64,000 nucleotides of DNA from Streptomyces sp. NBC_00154 (GTDB lineage: Bacteria > Actinomycetota > Actinomycetes > Streptomycetales > Streptomycetaceae): the NCBI RefSeq assembly GCF_026342835.1, contig NZ_JAPEMI010000001.1:1308501-1372500 (forward strand). The letters run 5' to 3'. Under the pieces are notes generated by a model that saw only the letters and a program-made list of their open reading frames with translations, was not told where the DNA came from and did no database searches. The position numbers were made by a program, and so were the translations under genes. Below are positions 34,240 to 43,467 of the stretch, piece by piece (position 1 is the first letter of the stretch; every line of letters starts with the position of its first letter).

Positions 34240-37200
34240 GTGCAGGGACGTTTCAAGAGGGATGGCAGCGCTGCGGCGGAACAGGAGCCGCACGGCGGGA
34301 CCGACCGCGGTTCCTCGCCCCAGCACGCCCAGAAGCCCGGACCGGCCGCGGCCGGCGACGCCGGCGAGCGCTCCCCGCGCTCGGCCGTCACGGCGAGCAG
34401 CGGCGCCGATCCGATCACTCCACGCAAGCCCCGGGGCGCCGTCAGCACCGGCTCACGAATCGCTCTTCGCAACTGGCGCATCAGTACGCGCCTGGTCTCG
34501 CTGCTCGCCCTTCCTGTAGTCGCCGCGACCACCCTGGGTGGTCTTCGCATCAACGACTCCATGAACGACATCCAGCAGCTGGACCACATGCAGCTGCTCA
34601 CCGAGATGACCAAGCAGGCGACCACGCTCGCCCAGGCGCTCCAGGAGGAGCGCGACCGGTCGGCCGGTCCGCTGGCCAACGGGGTCAAGGCCACCGACTT
34701 CAAGGTCACCGAGCCGCGCAAGAGGACCGACCGGGCGAAGGCCGCGTTCTTCGACGCCACGTCCGAGATCAGCAACACCGACGGCGACGAGGCTCTCGAG
34801 GGCATCTACTCGAGCGTCTCGCAGATCGCCGGCCAGCTCGGACAGATCCGTGACATACGCAAGGAGGCGTATGCGAAGGGCAGCCCGAGCCTTCAGACTG
34901 TCGACGCGTACAGCCAGCTGATCACCTCGCTGCTGAGCCTCTCGCAGGACATGGCGCAGGCGACCAGCAACCCCGAGATGATCAAGCGGACCCGTAGCCT
35001 GGCGGCCTTCTCCTCCGCCAAGGAGTACGCCTCGGTGCAGCGGGCGATCATCGCTGCCGCCCTGCCGAACAGCGACAAAAAGGACGCGCACCTCGACCAG
35101 AACGACCGGCAGTTCGGCCGCGCCGCCCTCCACAAGGAGACGCTGGCGCTGAGATCGTTCGACGTGACCTACACGGCCTCGGGAGAGAGCGCCGAGGAAC
35201 TGACGTCGACGCTGGAGAGCGCCAACAACCCGGAGAGCAAGGCTGCCGACGCCTACGCGCAGAAGGTGCTCGACAGCCCCACGGGTATGACGGGCGTGGC
35301 GCGGCGTTCGTACATGGACTGGTACGACCAGAGCTCCACCAAGATCCAGGCGATGAAGACCATCGAGGCGACCCTCCTCAGCCGCATGGAGAGCAAGGCC
35401 CGCGAGCTCCGCGACGAGTCGAAGCGCGAAGCCATCATCAGCGGTGCGCTCATCCTGCTGGTGCTCGGTGTCTCCCTCGTCGGCGCCTTCGTCGTCGCCC
35501 GGTCCATGATCCGCTCGCTGCGACGGCTGCAGGACACCGCGACCCGGGTCGCCCAGGACCGTCTGCCGGAGCTCGTCAAGCAGCTCTCCGAGGCGGACCC
35601 GCAGGACGTCGACACCTCGGTCGAGTCGGTCGGTGTGCACTCCCGTGACGAGATCGGCCAGGTGGCCGCGGCCTTCGACGACGTGCACCGCGAGGCCGTC
35701 CGCCTCGCCGCCGAACAGGCGCTGCTGCGAGGCAACGTCAACGCGATGTTCACCAACCTCTCGCGGCGTTCGCAGGGTCTCATCCAGCGTCAGCTCTCGC
35801 TCATCTCCGAACTGGAGTCGCGCGAGGCCGACCCGGACCAGCTGTCGTCCCTCTTCAAGCTCGACCACCTCGCGACCCGTATGCGCCGTAACGGCGAAAA
35901 CCTCCTCGTCCTCGCGGGCGAGGAGCCGGGCCGCCGTTGGACCCGTCCCGTGCCGCTGGTCGACGTTCTCCGCGCCGCCGCCTCCGAGGTGGAGCAGTAC
36001 GAGCGCATCGAACTGGCCGCGGTGCCCGCCACCGAGGTCGCCGGCCGCGTGGTCAACGACCTCGTGCACCTGCTCGCCGAGCTGCTGGAGAACGCAACGT
36101 CGTTCTCCTCTCCGCAGACGAAGGTCCGGGTCACCGGTCACGCACTGCCCGACGGCCGGGTGCTCGTGGAGATCCACGACACCGGTATCGGCCTCTCCCC
36201 CGAGGACCTCGCGGCGATCAACGAGCGGCTCGCTTCGCCGCCCACCGTGGATGTCTCGGTCTCGCGCCGCATGGGTCTGTTCGTGGTCGGCCGGCTGTCC
36301 CTGCGTCACGGCATCCGGATCCAGCTGCGGCCGTCCGACTCCGGTGGCACGACCGCGCTGGTCATGCTCCCCGTCGATGTCGCGCACGGCGGCAAGCAGC
36401 CGGCACCCAAGCCGGCCGCGGGTCAGCAGCGCGCCGGTGGCAACGGCGCCGTTGCCGGCAACGGAAACGGCAACCGGCCGGGCCTCGGCGCGGCTGCCGG
36501 TGCGCAGCGTGGACAGGTCGGTGCGGGCTCCGGTCCGCGGGCCGCACTGCCGGCGCGTGACGGCGGCGGTCCTCGCCAGCCGCAGAACCAGCAGGGCCAG
36601 CCGAATCAGCAGGGCCAGCAGCCTCAGCCGAACTCCGGGTTCCAGAGTGCTGGACTCTCCGGCACCGGCCCGCAGGACTTCGCGCGGCAGGAACCGCCGC
36701 GTCAGGGCGGCGGGCTCTCCGGCGCCTTCGGCGGCGGCGCACGGCCCGGTGCACCGGGCGGCCAGGGCGATCCCGGTCGTACGGAGCACGGTCAGTCCAA
36801 CCTGTTCGGTCAGAGCCGGCCGGGGCAGTACGACCAGCCCGGTCAGCCCGGCCACCAGAACGGTCCGGCCGGACGGCAGGCGCCGCAGCCGCAGCAGGCC
36901 CGGCACAACGCCCCCGACAACCAGGGCGGCTTCCAGCAGTCCGGCGGCCCGGGCAACCCCGGCCGTCAGCTGCCGCCCGTCGGCGGTCCCCGTGCCGAAC
37001 TGCCCGGTGGCAACCCGCAGCCGCAGCGCCCGCAGGCCACCAGCTGGGGCACGGAGAACCCGTCGGTGCCACGGCGCAGTCCGCTCGACGCCCCGCGCGG
37101 TCACGAGGAGCCCGAGTCCACCGGCCAGTTCCAGCGGCCGATGAACCCGGCCATGGGCCAGCGTCCCCCGCTGGACGACCGGCAGGGCCCCGGCTCCACC

Positions 37201-37953
37201 GCCGAGTTCGCCCGCCCGGACTTCTCGGCACCGGCCCCGCAGGCCCACCTCTCTCAGCACCAGGACCCGGCGGGCACCGCGCAGTTCGCCCGTCCGGACT
37301 TCGGCCGTCCGCAGGCGTCGCAGGACCAGGGGCTGCCGGCTCCGCGTCCTCGCGGCGGGGACAACGAGGACTTCCGTGCCCCGCGTCCGGCCACCGCTCC
37401 CGCGGGTGAGGCGCAGTACCGTCCGGTCCTGCCGCCGCAGCCGCAGCCCGAGGCGCTGCCTCCGGCGGGCCCCGGGGACGGTCGTACGCCGCTGTACGAC
37501 ACCCTGGAGACGAACTGGTTCCACGGCCCGCAGCAGGGCGGTCAGCAGCCGCCCGCCGGGCCGCAGGCACCGTCCGTCCCGCAGCAGACCCCGCAGGACC
37601 GTCCCGCTGCCCCGATGCCGCGTCGCGGTGCGGGTGACGCGGGCGCCACCACCAGTACCTGGCGTACCTCGCCGAACGACGAACTCGTCCGGCAGGCAGA
37701 GCGGGCCAAGAAGCCCGCAGCAGGCGGAATCACCACTTCCGGTCTGCCTCGCCGGGTGCCGCGTGCCAATCTGGTGCCGGGCACCGCCCAGCAGCAGAGT
37801 CACCAGTCGGGACCTCAGGTTTCGCGTGCGCCCGATGATGTGCGCGGGCGACTGACCAATCTCCGCCGGGGTATCCAGCAGGGTCGGCAGGCCAACAACG
37901 GCTCGTCGACCGGCAGTTTCCCACTCGGCCCCACTCACCAGCAGGAGCGTTAG
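34240..37953 (+). CDS. cvnA: Conservon sensor-kinase-like protein CvnA, first copy
   Basis: 1237 residues, GTG start. A cytoplasmic N terminus (1-83) is followed by TM1 (about 84-104), an extracytoplasmic sensor domain of ~295 residues, TM2 (about 399-423), a HAMP-like linker, then GHKL ATPase: N-box LLAELLENATSFSSPQT (~610) and DTGIGLSPEDLAA. The segment before the ATPase has LDHLATRMRRNGENLLVLAG, the conserved CvnA dimerisation region. Residues after ~715 are a Gly/Gln/Pro-rich disordered tail. The last ~60 residues are conserved with copy 2. CvnA nucleates a membrane complex with CvnB, C and D. Confidence 0.93.
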   Translation: MQGRFKRDGSAAAEQEPHGGTDRGSSPQHAQKPGPAAAGDAGERSPRSAVTASSGADPITPRKPRGAVSTGSRIALRNWRISTRLVSLLALPVVAATTLGGLRINDSMNDIQQLDHMQLLTEMTKQATTLAQALQEERDRSAGPLANGVKATDFKVTEPRKRTDRAKAAFFDATSEISNTDGDEALEGIYSSVSQIAGQLGQIRDIRKEAYAKGSPSLQTVDAYSQLITSLLSLSQDMAQATSNPEMIKRTRSLAAFSSAKEYASVQRAIIAAALPNSDKKDAHLDQNDRQFGRAALHKETLALRSFDVTYTASGESAEELTSTLESANNPESKAADAYAQKVLDSPTGMTGVARRSYMDWYDQSSTKIQAMKTIEATLLSRMESKARELRDESKREAIISGALILLVLGVSLVGAFVVARSMIRSLRRLQDTATRVAQDRLPELVKQLSEADPQDVDTSVESVGVHSRDEIGQVAAAFDDVHREAVRLAAEQALLRGNVNAMFTNLSRRSQGLIQRQLSLISELESREADPDQLSSLFKLDHLATRMRRNGENLLVLAGEEPGRRWTRPVPLVDVLRAAASEVEQYERIELAAVPATEVAGRVVNDLVHLLAELLENATSFSSPQTKVRVTGHALPDGRVLVEIHDTGIGLSPEDLAAINERLASPPTVDVSVSRRMGLFVVGRLSLRHGIRIQLRPSDSGGTTALVMLPVDVAHGGKQPAPKPAAGQQRAGGNGAVAGNGNGNRPGLGAAAGAQRGQVGAGSGPRAALPARDGGGPRQPQNQQGQPNQQGQQPQPNSGFQSAGLSGTGPQDFARQEPPRQGGGLSGAFGGGARPGAPGGQGDPGRTEHGQSNLFGQSRPGQYDQPGQPGHQNGPAGRQAPQPQQARHNAPDNQGGFQQSGGPGNPGRQLPPVGGPRAELPGGNPQPQRPQATSWGTENPSVPRRSPLDAPRGHEEPESTGQFQRPMNPAMGQRPPLDDRQGPGSTAEFARPDFSAPAPQAHLSQHQDPAGTAQFARPDFGRPQASQDQGLPAPRPRGGDNEDFRAPRPATAPAGEAQYRPVLPPQPQPEALPPAGPGDGRTPLYDTLETNWFHGPQQGGQQPPAGPQAPSVPQQTPQDRPAAPMPRRGAGDAGATTSTWRTSPNDELVRQAERAKKPAAGGITTSGLPRRVPRANLVPGTAQQQSHQSGPQVSRAPDDVRGRLTNLRRGIQQGRQANNGSSTGSFPLGPTHQQER

Positions 37954-38376
37954 TTGAGCCCGATGAGTCAGGCCGCACAGAATCTGAACTGGTTGATCAC
38001 CAACTTCGTGGACAACACCCCCGGGGTGTCGCACACGGTGGTGGTGTCAGCCGACGGACTCCTGCTGGCCATGTCCGAAGGATTCCCGCGGGACCGTGCC
38101 GACCAGTTGGCGGCCGTCGCTTCCGGGCTCACCTCGCTGACCGCGGGCGCCTCCCGGATCTTCGAGGGCGGCGCCGTCAGCCAGACAGTGGTGGAGATGG
38201 AGCGCGGGTTCCTCTTCCTGATGTCCGTCTCGGACGGCTCCTCGCTGGCCGTGCTCGCCCACCCGGACGCCGACATCGGTCTGGTCGGGTACGAGATGGC
38301 CCTGCTGGTCGACCGCGCGGGAACAGTCCTGACCCCCGATCTCCGCGCCGAGCTCCAGGGCAGCCTGCTCCACTGA
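37954..38376 (+). CDS. cvnB: Conservon roadblock/LC7 protein CvnB, first copy
   Basis: 140 residues. Roadblock/LC7 fold as in GTPase-activating MglB: LNWLITNFVDNTPGVSHTVV, DGLLLAMSEGFPRDRADQLA, MALLVDRAG. The start is TTG 37954, directly after the cvnA stop: AGGAG lies 6 nt upstream, and the paralogue has GTG in the same place with the same MSPMSQ beginning. Expected to act on or scaffold the GTPase CvnD at the membrane sensor. Confidence 0.93.
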   Translation: MSPMSQAAQNLNWLITNFVDNTPGVSHTVVVSADGLLLAMSEGFPRDRADQLAAVASGLTSLTAGASRIFEGGAVSQTVVEMERGFLFLMSVSDGSSLAVLAHPDADIGLVGYEMALLVDRAGTVLTPDLRAELQGSLLH

Positions 38377-38512
38377 GGCGGCCATGAACCGGTGACCGAC
38401 GCGATCCCCCCAGGTACCGCACTCCCACCCCCTCGACCGTCCGGCCGCTTCCTCCCCCCACCGGCCCCTTCAGACGGCAAGCCGACACCAAGCTGTCACG
38501 CCCGGAGGATTC

Positions 38513-38920
38513 ATGACCCCGCCACCCGCCTCACCCGATCCGTACGGCGCACTGCACCACGCGTCGTACGAAGGTGAAGGCGACCAGCCGCTGGTCCGTC
38601 CGTATGCCATGACCGGCGGCCGGACCCGGCCGCGCTACCAGCTCGCCATAGAGGCGCTGGTATCGACCACGGCCGACCCGGCGCACCTGGGGACTCTGCT
38701 CCCGGAGCACCAGCGGATCTGCCACCTCTGCCGTGAGGTCAAGTCGGTGGCCGAGGTGTCGGCGCTGTTGTCGATGCCGCTCGGTGTGGCCCGGATCCTT
38801 GTCGCGGATCTGGCGGAAGCCGGCATGGTGGCCATCCACCAGCCGGGCAACGGAGAGGCCGGCGGCGCGCCGGATGTGACACTGCTCGAAAGGGTGCTCA
38901 GTGGACTTCGCAAGCTCTAG
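38513..38920 (+). CDS. cvnC: Conservon DUF742 protein CvnC, first copy
   Basis: 135 residues, ATG start after CGGAGG. DUF742 core: PLVRPYAMTGGRTRPRYQLA, LLPEHQRICHLCREVKSVAE, LGVARILVADLAEAG and TLLERVLSGLRKL; a winged-helix-like fold. Its 3' end overlaps cvnD by 20 nt. The 136-nt gap from cvnB lacks the hairpin seen in the second conservon. Confidence 0.93.
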   Translation: MTPPPASPDPYGALHHASYEGEGDQPLVRPYAMTGGRTRPRYQLAIEALVSTTADPAHLGTLLPEHQRICHLCREVKSVAEVSALLSMPLGVARILVADLAEAGMVAIHQPGNGEAGGAPDVTLLERVLSGLRKL

Positions 38921-39482
38921 CGGCGGTGCGGCCCGGGCCACCACCTCGGCAAAGATCGTGGTGGCGGGTGGCTTCGGCGTGGGTAAGACCACGTTCGTCG
39001 GTGCCGTTTCGGAGATCAACCCGCTGCGCACCGAAGCCGTGATGACGTCCGCGTCGGCGGGCATCGACGATCTGACGCACACAGGTGGCAAGACCACCAC
39101 GACGGTGGCCATGGACTTCGGCCGTATCACCCTGGACCAGGACCTGATCCTGTACCTCTTCGGTACGCCCGGTCAGGACCGTTTCTGGTTCATGTGGGAC
39201 GACCTGGTCCGCGGCGCCATCGGCGCCGTCGTCCTCGTCGACACCCGGCGTCTCGCCGACTGCTTCCCGGCCGTCGACTACTTCGAGAACAGCGGACTGC
39301 CGTTCGTCATCGCCCTCAACGGCTTCGACGGACACCAGCCGTACACCCCCGAGGAGGTGCGCGAGGCCCTGCAGATCGGCCCCGACGCCCCCATCATCAC
39401 GACGGACGCCCGCCACCGCGGCGATGCGAAGAGCGGCCTGATCACGCTGGTCGAGCACGCGCTGATGGCTCGGCTCAAGTAG
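38901..39482 (+). CDS. cvnD: Conservon Ras-like GTPase CvnD, first copy
   Basis: 193 residues. P-loop GGFGVGKTT (23-31), switch II GTPGQDRFWFMWDDL, and ALNGFDG in the G4 position, where NGFD replaces the canonical NKxD. CvnD proteins are guanine-nucleotide-binding partners of CvnABC in a system likened to eukaryotic G-protein signalling. GTG start lies inside cvnC. The central ~415 nt are almost identical to the second cvnD. Confidence 0.93.
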   Translation: MDFASSSGGAARATTSAKIVVAGGFGVGKTTFVGAVSEINPLRTEAVMTSASAGIDDLTHTGGKTTTTVAMDFGRITLDQDLILYLFGTPGQDRFWFMWDDLVRGAIGAVVLVDTRRLADCFPAVDYFENSGLPFVIALNGFDGHQPYTPEEVREALQIGPDAPIITTDARHRGDAKSGLITLVEHALMARLK

Positions 39483-39532
39483 CCGTGGACTCACCGCAAG
39501 TCGGAATGCGGATACGGAAGTTGCTGTAGTCG

Positions 39533-39574
39533 CACGGGGGTGGACTGTGTCCTTCGACACGATCCGCCCCCGTG
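39533..39574 (+). terminator. First conservon terminator
   Basis: CACGGGGG (39533-39540) and CCCCCGTG (39567-39574) close an extended hairpin with further internal pairing (TGTC/GACA), 50 nt after cvnD. Confidence 0.75.
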
Positions 39575-39648
39575 TTCATAACGTTTCGACAGAGAATTAC
39601 TCCGGCTTCAGCACCCGATGCATTCGCCTGGTGTCGCTGTGCTCACAT

Positions 39649-39672
39649 GAGCCCCGCCTTTTGACGGGGCTC
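39649..39672 (+). terminator. Second hairpin before the second conservon
   Basis: GAGCCCCG (39649-39656) and CGGGGCTC (39665-39672), followed by GCTCTTT. A second, typical terminator in the inter-conservon gap. Confidence 0.75.
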
Positions 39673-39841
39673 GCTCTTTATGCCCGTTTTATCTGAGGCT
39701 TGGACCACTCGGAATGGCTGATTCCGACTGTTTGGAACGCGGCCGGTCCCCGTGCTGCAATTCGACGAAACTCCCGAGTAGTACGGCCCTGAACGAAAAA
39801 CGGCACAGCGTAGGTGCCGACGCCGAGAGGTTGTTGGTCGA

Positions 39842-42800
39842 GTGAGGCGTAGCAACGAGGGCTCCGCGGCGCAGCAGGAGCGGGGCAACTTCACCCCGCC
39901 GCCGCGCAGCGCGGCGCCACCCGCCGAAGTGTCCGAAGAGGCACCGGCCGGCGGCAGTACGAGTCGGCTGTCCCCGCGCAACTGGCGGGTGCCCACCCGG
40001 CTGAACGCGATCCTTCTGATCCCTGTGCTGGTCGGCCTGGTCATGGGCGGCTTCCAGGTGAAGGGGTCGATCGACACCTGGAGAGAGGCACAGGACGCCG
40101 AGAAGACTGCGCTGATCGTGCGCGCGGCCTCGGAGTACGGACAGGCACTGCTCAACGAGCGTGACCTCTCCGCCCAGCCCCTGCTGTCGAACAAGCGCGA
40201 CGCAGCCGCCGTCGACCAGGTGTACGCCACCACGGACGCGGCCGCCGCCAAGTTCGACGAGGCCGTGCAGGGCATGCCGAAGAAGGAGGGCCTGCAGCGC
40301 CGTCTCCAGCTGTTCAAGCAGGAGGAGCCCAAGCTCCCGGAGCTGCGCAAAGCCGCCTACGCCGAGGCCATGGACCCGGTGAAGACGGAAGAGGGCTACG
40401 TCAAGGTCCAGCACTCCCTGATGGAGTTCTGCAACGAGCTCGGCCTGGGCACCGGCAACATCACCAGCTACGGCCGCACGGTCTACGCGATCGAACTGGC
40501 CAAGGCCGCAGAATCGCTTCAGCGCTCCATCGGTATGCACCTGCTCGTGCGTCCGAGCCAGGAGAACGCCAAGTTCGGCGCCCAGGTCAAGGCCTTCGGC
40601 TCGTACAACTACCTGGAGCAGATCGCACTCGGCGAGTACGTCTCCGGTGGTACGGAGGCCGACTCGGTCCGCCTGAAGCAGGTCATGACCGCCAAGGCGG
40701 CCGAGGGCGCCAAGAAACTGAAGGCCGCCAAGGCGCAGGCGGACGCGGCAGGTGTGCCGTTCGTCGCGCCGCCCAGCATCGACGGCTCGGTCTTCGACGG
40801 AATGGCCCAGCAGATCGGCCTCGGCAAGTCGCCCGAGGAACTGGCGGCGAAGGGCATCACGCCCGCGACCTGGATGGCCGCCTCCACCGCCAAGTTCGAC
40901 GGCTACACCACGGTCGAGGAAGAGCTCGTCGACAAGGCGGTGACCGAGGCCGCGAACATCTCGTCCAGCGCCAAGACCGACGCCATCGTCAACGCCGCCA
41001 TCGTGCTGGTCGCGCTGCTGGCCGCCTTCGTCCTGGCCGGCCTCGTGGCCCGCCAGATGAGCCGCTCGATGCGTCAGCTGCGTACCGCCGCCTTCTCGAT
41101 CGCCGAGCAGCGGCTGCCGATGCTCGTCGACCAGCTGTCGCGGACCGAGCCGGGCCGGGTCGACACCCGTGTACAGCCGATCCCGATCACCACCCGGGAC
41201 GAGATCGGCGAGGTCGCCCGCGCCTTCGACCAGGTGCACCGCGAGGCGGTTCGGCTCGCTGCCGAGCAGGCCATGCTGCGAGGCAACGTCAACGCGATCT
41301 TCACGAACCTGTCGCGCCGCAACCAGTCGCTGATCGAGGGCCAGCTGACCCTCATCACCGACCTGGAGAACAACGAGGCCGACCCGGACCAGCTGGAGAG
41401 CCTCTTCCGGCTGGACCACCTGGCCACCCGTATGCGCCGCAACGGCGAGAACCTCCTCGTCCTCGCCGGCGAGGAGCCGGGCCGCCGCTGGAACCAGCCG
41501 GTTCCGCTGGTCGACGTCCTGCGGGCCGCCTCCTCCGAGGTGGAGTCGTACGAGCGCATCGAGCTCTCCGGCGTTCCGGAGACCGAGATCCACGGCCAGG
41601 CCGTCACCGACCTCGTGCACCTGCTGGCCGAGCTGCTGGAGAACGCCACCACGTTCTCCTCGCCGCAGACCAAGGTCCGCGTCACCGCGACCCGACTGCC
41701 GGACAGCCGCGTGATGGTCGAGATCCACGACAAGGGCATCGGCCTCACGGCCGAGGACTTCGCGGACATCAACCACAAGCTGGCCAACCCGCCGACGGTG
41801 GACGCCGCGGTGTCCCAGCGGATGGGTCTCTTCGTGGTCGGCCGGCTCGCCGACCGGCACGGCATCCGGGTCCAGCTGCGCCCCTCGGGCGAGCAGGCCG
41901 GAACCACCTCGCTGGTCATGCTGCCGGACGCGATCACGCACGGCGGCGGCGGCGAGCTCGAACCGATCGCGGCCCAGGACGACTTCACGGTCTCCTCGAT
42001 CATCCCGCGGCAGCAGGCCTTCGAACCGATTCCGCACCAGCCCCAGATGCGTACGGCGGCGGAGCTCGGCTTCGACGACTCGCGTTACGAGGACCCGGCG
42101 GTCGACCCCGCACAGCTGGACCCGGTGGGCCGCTCGCTGATGCGTGAGGAGCGCCGCGCCGCGCTGGAGGCCCAGACGGGCGGCGAACGCCCGCAGTTCC
42201 AGGAGGACGCGTTCCAGGGCAATGCGTACCAGGACGCCTCCTACGCCGAGGACACGTACGCACAGGACCCGCAGCAGGAGCAGTACCCGCAGGCGGCGTA
42301 CGACAGTTCCTACAACACGTACAGCGGCGACAGCGGCTACGCCGAGCAGTCCGACTACCCGTCGCAGGGCGGCTATACGGAAGCGGCATATGCCGCTGCC
42401 GAGAGCACTCAGCGAGGCTACGAGGACCAGTTCGCCGCCCAGCCCCACCAGGGAGAGTGGGCAGATCAGGGCACGTACCAGGGTGCGTACGAGCCCATAT
42501 CGCAGGCCGAACCGGAATCTGTCCCGAGCGCTCCCGCCGAGCCGCAGGAGCGCGTAGGCTTCGACCGTTCGGGTCCCACCCCGAACGTCGGCAGCGAGAT
42601 GACCGATGCCGGTCTGCCGCGCCGGGGCGGTCAGCAGCACTGGCAGCCCACGGGCCGCGGAAACGACCAGTCCGTCGCAGCACAGCAGCAGCCGCAGCAG
42701 CAGGAACTGCCGCAGCGGCCGTCGCCCGCGCCGCAGGACGGGAACGGCTCCGACGACTGGCGCTCGACGAACGACGAGCGCTGGGAGCGGGCCGACAAGC

Positions 42801-43024
42801 TCCGGGAGCCGAAGGCGGGTGGGGTCACCCCGTCCGGACTTCCCCGGCGAGTGCCCAAGGCCAATCTGGTCGAGGGCACGGCGGAGCAGACCCAGCAGGG
42901 CGGCCCTCAGGTCTCCCGCGCCCCTGAGGACGTCCGGGGCAGGTTGAGCAACCTGCGAAGGGGCATTCAGCGGGGTCGTAACGCTGGTTCGGACACAAGT
43001 AATACCTACAACCAGGAGCGTTAG
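39842..43024 (+). CDS. cvnA: Conservon sensor-kinase-like protein CvnA, second copy
   Basis: 1060 residues, GTG start. TM1 about 54-72, a periplasmic-side sensor domain of ~305 residues with sequence unlike copy 1, TM2 about 381-405, HAMP-like linker, then LDHLATRMRRNGENLLVLAG and GHKL ATPase (LLAELLENATTFSSPQT near 594, DKGIGLTAEDFAD). The cytoplasmic catalytic part closely follows copy 1 whereas the sensor domain and the Gln/Tyr-rich tail diverge, so the two should detect different signals. The C-terminal ~57 residues are again conserved. Confidence 0.93.
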   Translation: MRRSNEGSAAQQERGNFTPPPRSAAPPAEVSEEAPAGGSTSRLSPRNWRVPTRLNAILLIPVLVGLVMGGFQVKGSIDTWREAQDAEKTALIVRAASEYGQALLNERDLSAQPLLSNKRDAAAVDQVYATTDAAAAKFDEAVQGMPKKEGLQRRLQLFKQEEPKLPELRKAAYAEAMDPVKTEEGYVKVQHSLMEFCNELGLGTGNITSYGRTVYAIELAKAAESLQRSIGMHLLVRPSQENAKFGAQVKAFGSYNYLEQIALGEYVSGGTEADSVRLKQVMTAKAAEGAKKLKAAKAQADAAGVPFVAPPSIDGSVFDGMAQQIGLGKSPEELAAKGITPATWMAASTAKFDGYTTVEEELVDKAVTEAANISSSAKTDAIVNAAIVLVALLAAFVLAGLVARQMSRSMRQLRTAAFSIAEQRLPMLVDQLSRTEPGRVDTRVQPIPITTRDEIGEVARAFDQVHREAVRLAAEQAMLRGNVNAIFTNLSRRNQSLIEGQLTLITDLENNEADPDQLESLFRLDHLATRMRRNGENLLVLAGEEPGRRWNQPVPLVDVLRAASSEVESYERIELSGVPETEIHGQAVTDLVHLLAELLENATTFSSPQTKVRVTATRLPDSRVMVEIHDKGIGLTAEDFADINHKLANPPTVDAAVSQRMGLFVVGRLADRHGIRVQLRPSGEQAGTTSLVMLPDAITHGGGGELEPIAAQDDFTVSSIIPRQQAFEPIPHQPQMRTAAELGFDDSRYEDPAVDPAQLDPVGRSLMREERRAALEAQTGGERPQFQEDAFQGNAYQDASYAEDTYAQDPQQEQYPQAAYDSSYNTYSGDSGYAEQSDYPSQGGYTEAAYAAAESTQRGYEDQFAAQPHQGEWADQGTYQGAYEPISQAEPESVPSAPAEPQERVGFDRSGPTPNVGSEMTDAGLPRRGGQQHWQPTGRGNDQSVAAQQQPQQQELPQRPSPAPQDGNGSDDWRSTNDERWERADKLREPKAGGVTPSGLPRRVPKANLVEGTAEQTQQGGPQVSRAPEDVRGRLSNLRRGIQRGRNAGSDTSNTYNQER

Positions 43025-43025
43025 T

Positions 43026-43448
43026 GTGAGCCCGATGAGCCAGGCGGCGCAGAATCTCAACTGGTTGATCACCAACTTCGTGGACAACACCCCCGGGGTG
43101 TCGCACACGGTGGTGGTCTCCGCCGACGGACTCCTGCTGGCCATGTCCGAAGGATTCCCGCGGGACCGTGCCGACCAGCTGGCGGCCGTCGCTTCCGGCC
43201 TGACCTCGCTGACCGCGGGCGCCTCGCGGATCTTCGAGGGCGGCGCGGTGAATCAGACAGTTGTGGAGATGGAGCGCGGATTCCTCTTCATCATGTCCAT
43301 CTCCGACGGATCTTCGCTGGCCGTTCTCTCCCACCCCGACGCCGATATCGGTCTGGTTGGGTATGAAATGGCCCTTCTGGTCGACCGTGCAGGCACGGTC
43401 CTCACCCCGGACCTCCGTGCCGAACTGCAGGGAAGTCTTCTTAACTAG
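43026..43448 (+). CDS. cvnB: Conservon roadblock/LC7 protein CvnB, second copy
   Basis: 140 residues, GTG start 1 nt after the cvnA2 stop. Nearly identical to the first CvnB over residues 1-75 at both DNA and protein level, and still very similar to the end (GSLLN against GSLLH). Roadblock fold expected to bind CvnA and CvnD. Cross-talk between the two systems through such similar subunits is plausible. Confidence 0.93.
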   Translation: MSPMSQAAQNLNWLITNFVDNTPGVSHTVVVSADGLLLAMSEGFPRDRADQLAAVASGLTSLTAGASRIFEGGAVNQTVVEMERGFLFIMSISDGSSLAVLSHPDADIGLVGYEMALLVDRAGTVLTPDLRAELQGSLLN

Positions 43449-43467
43449 TAGACAGACGGTGCGTCAT

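Larger units (their letters stand above)
39483..39841. promoter_or_regulatory. Inter-conservon region
   Basis: 359 bases with two terminator hairpins and then a more AT-rich stretch. Downstream of these, CGGAAT (39710-39715), GGCTG, ATTCCG (39721-39726) forms a palindrome 115 nt before cvnA2. Two terminators followed by a palindrome imply that the two conservons are separately transcribed and separately regulated. Confidence 0.55.

Noticed and set aside
34453..38034. 1193-codon minus-strand open frame opposite cvnA1
   Set aside because: Shadow frame created by G/C third positions of cvnA1; Leu/Arg/Gly-rich without motifs. The same applies to 39689-43144 opposite cvnA2.
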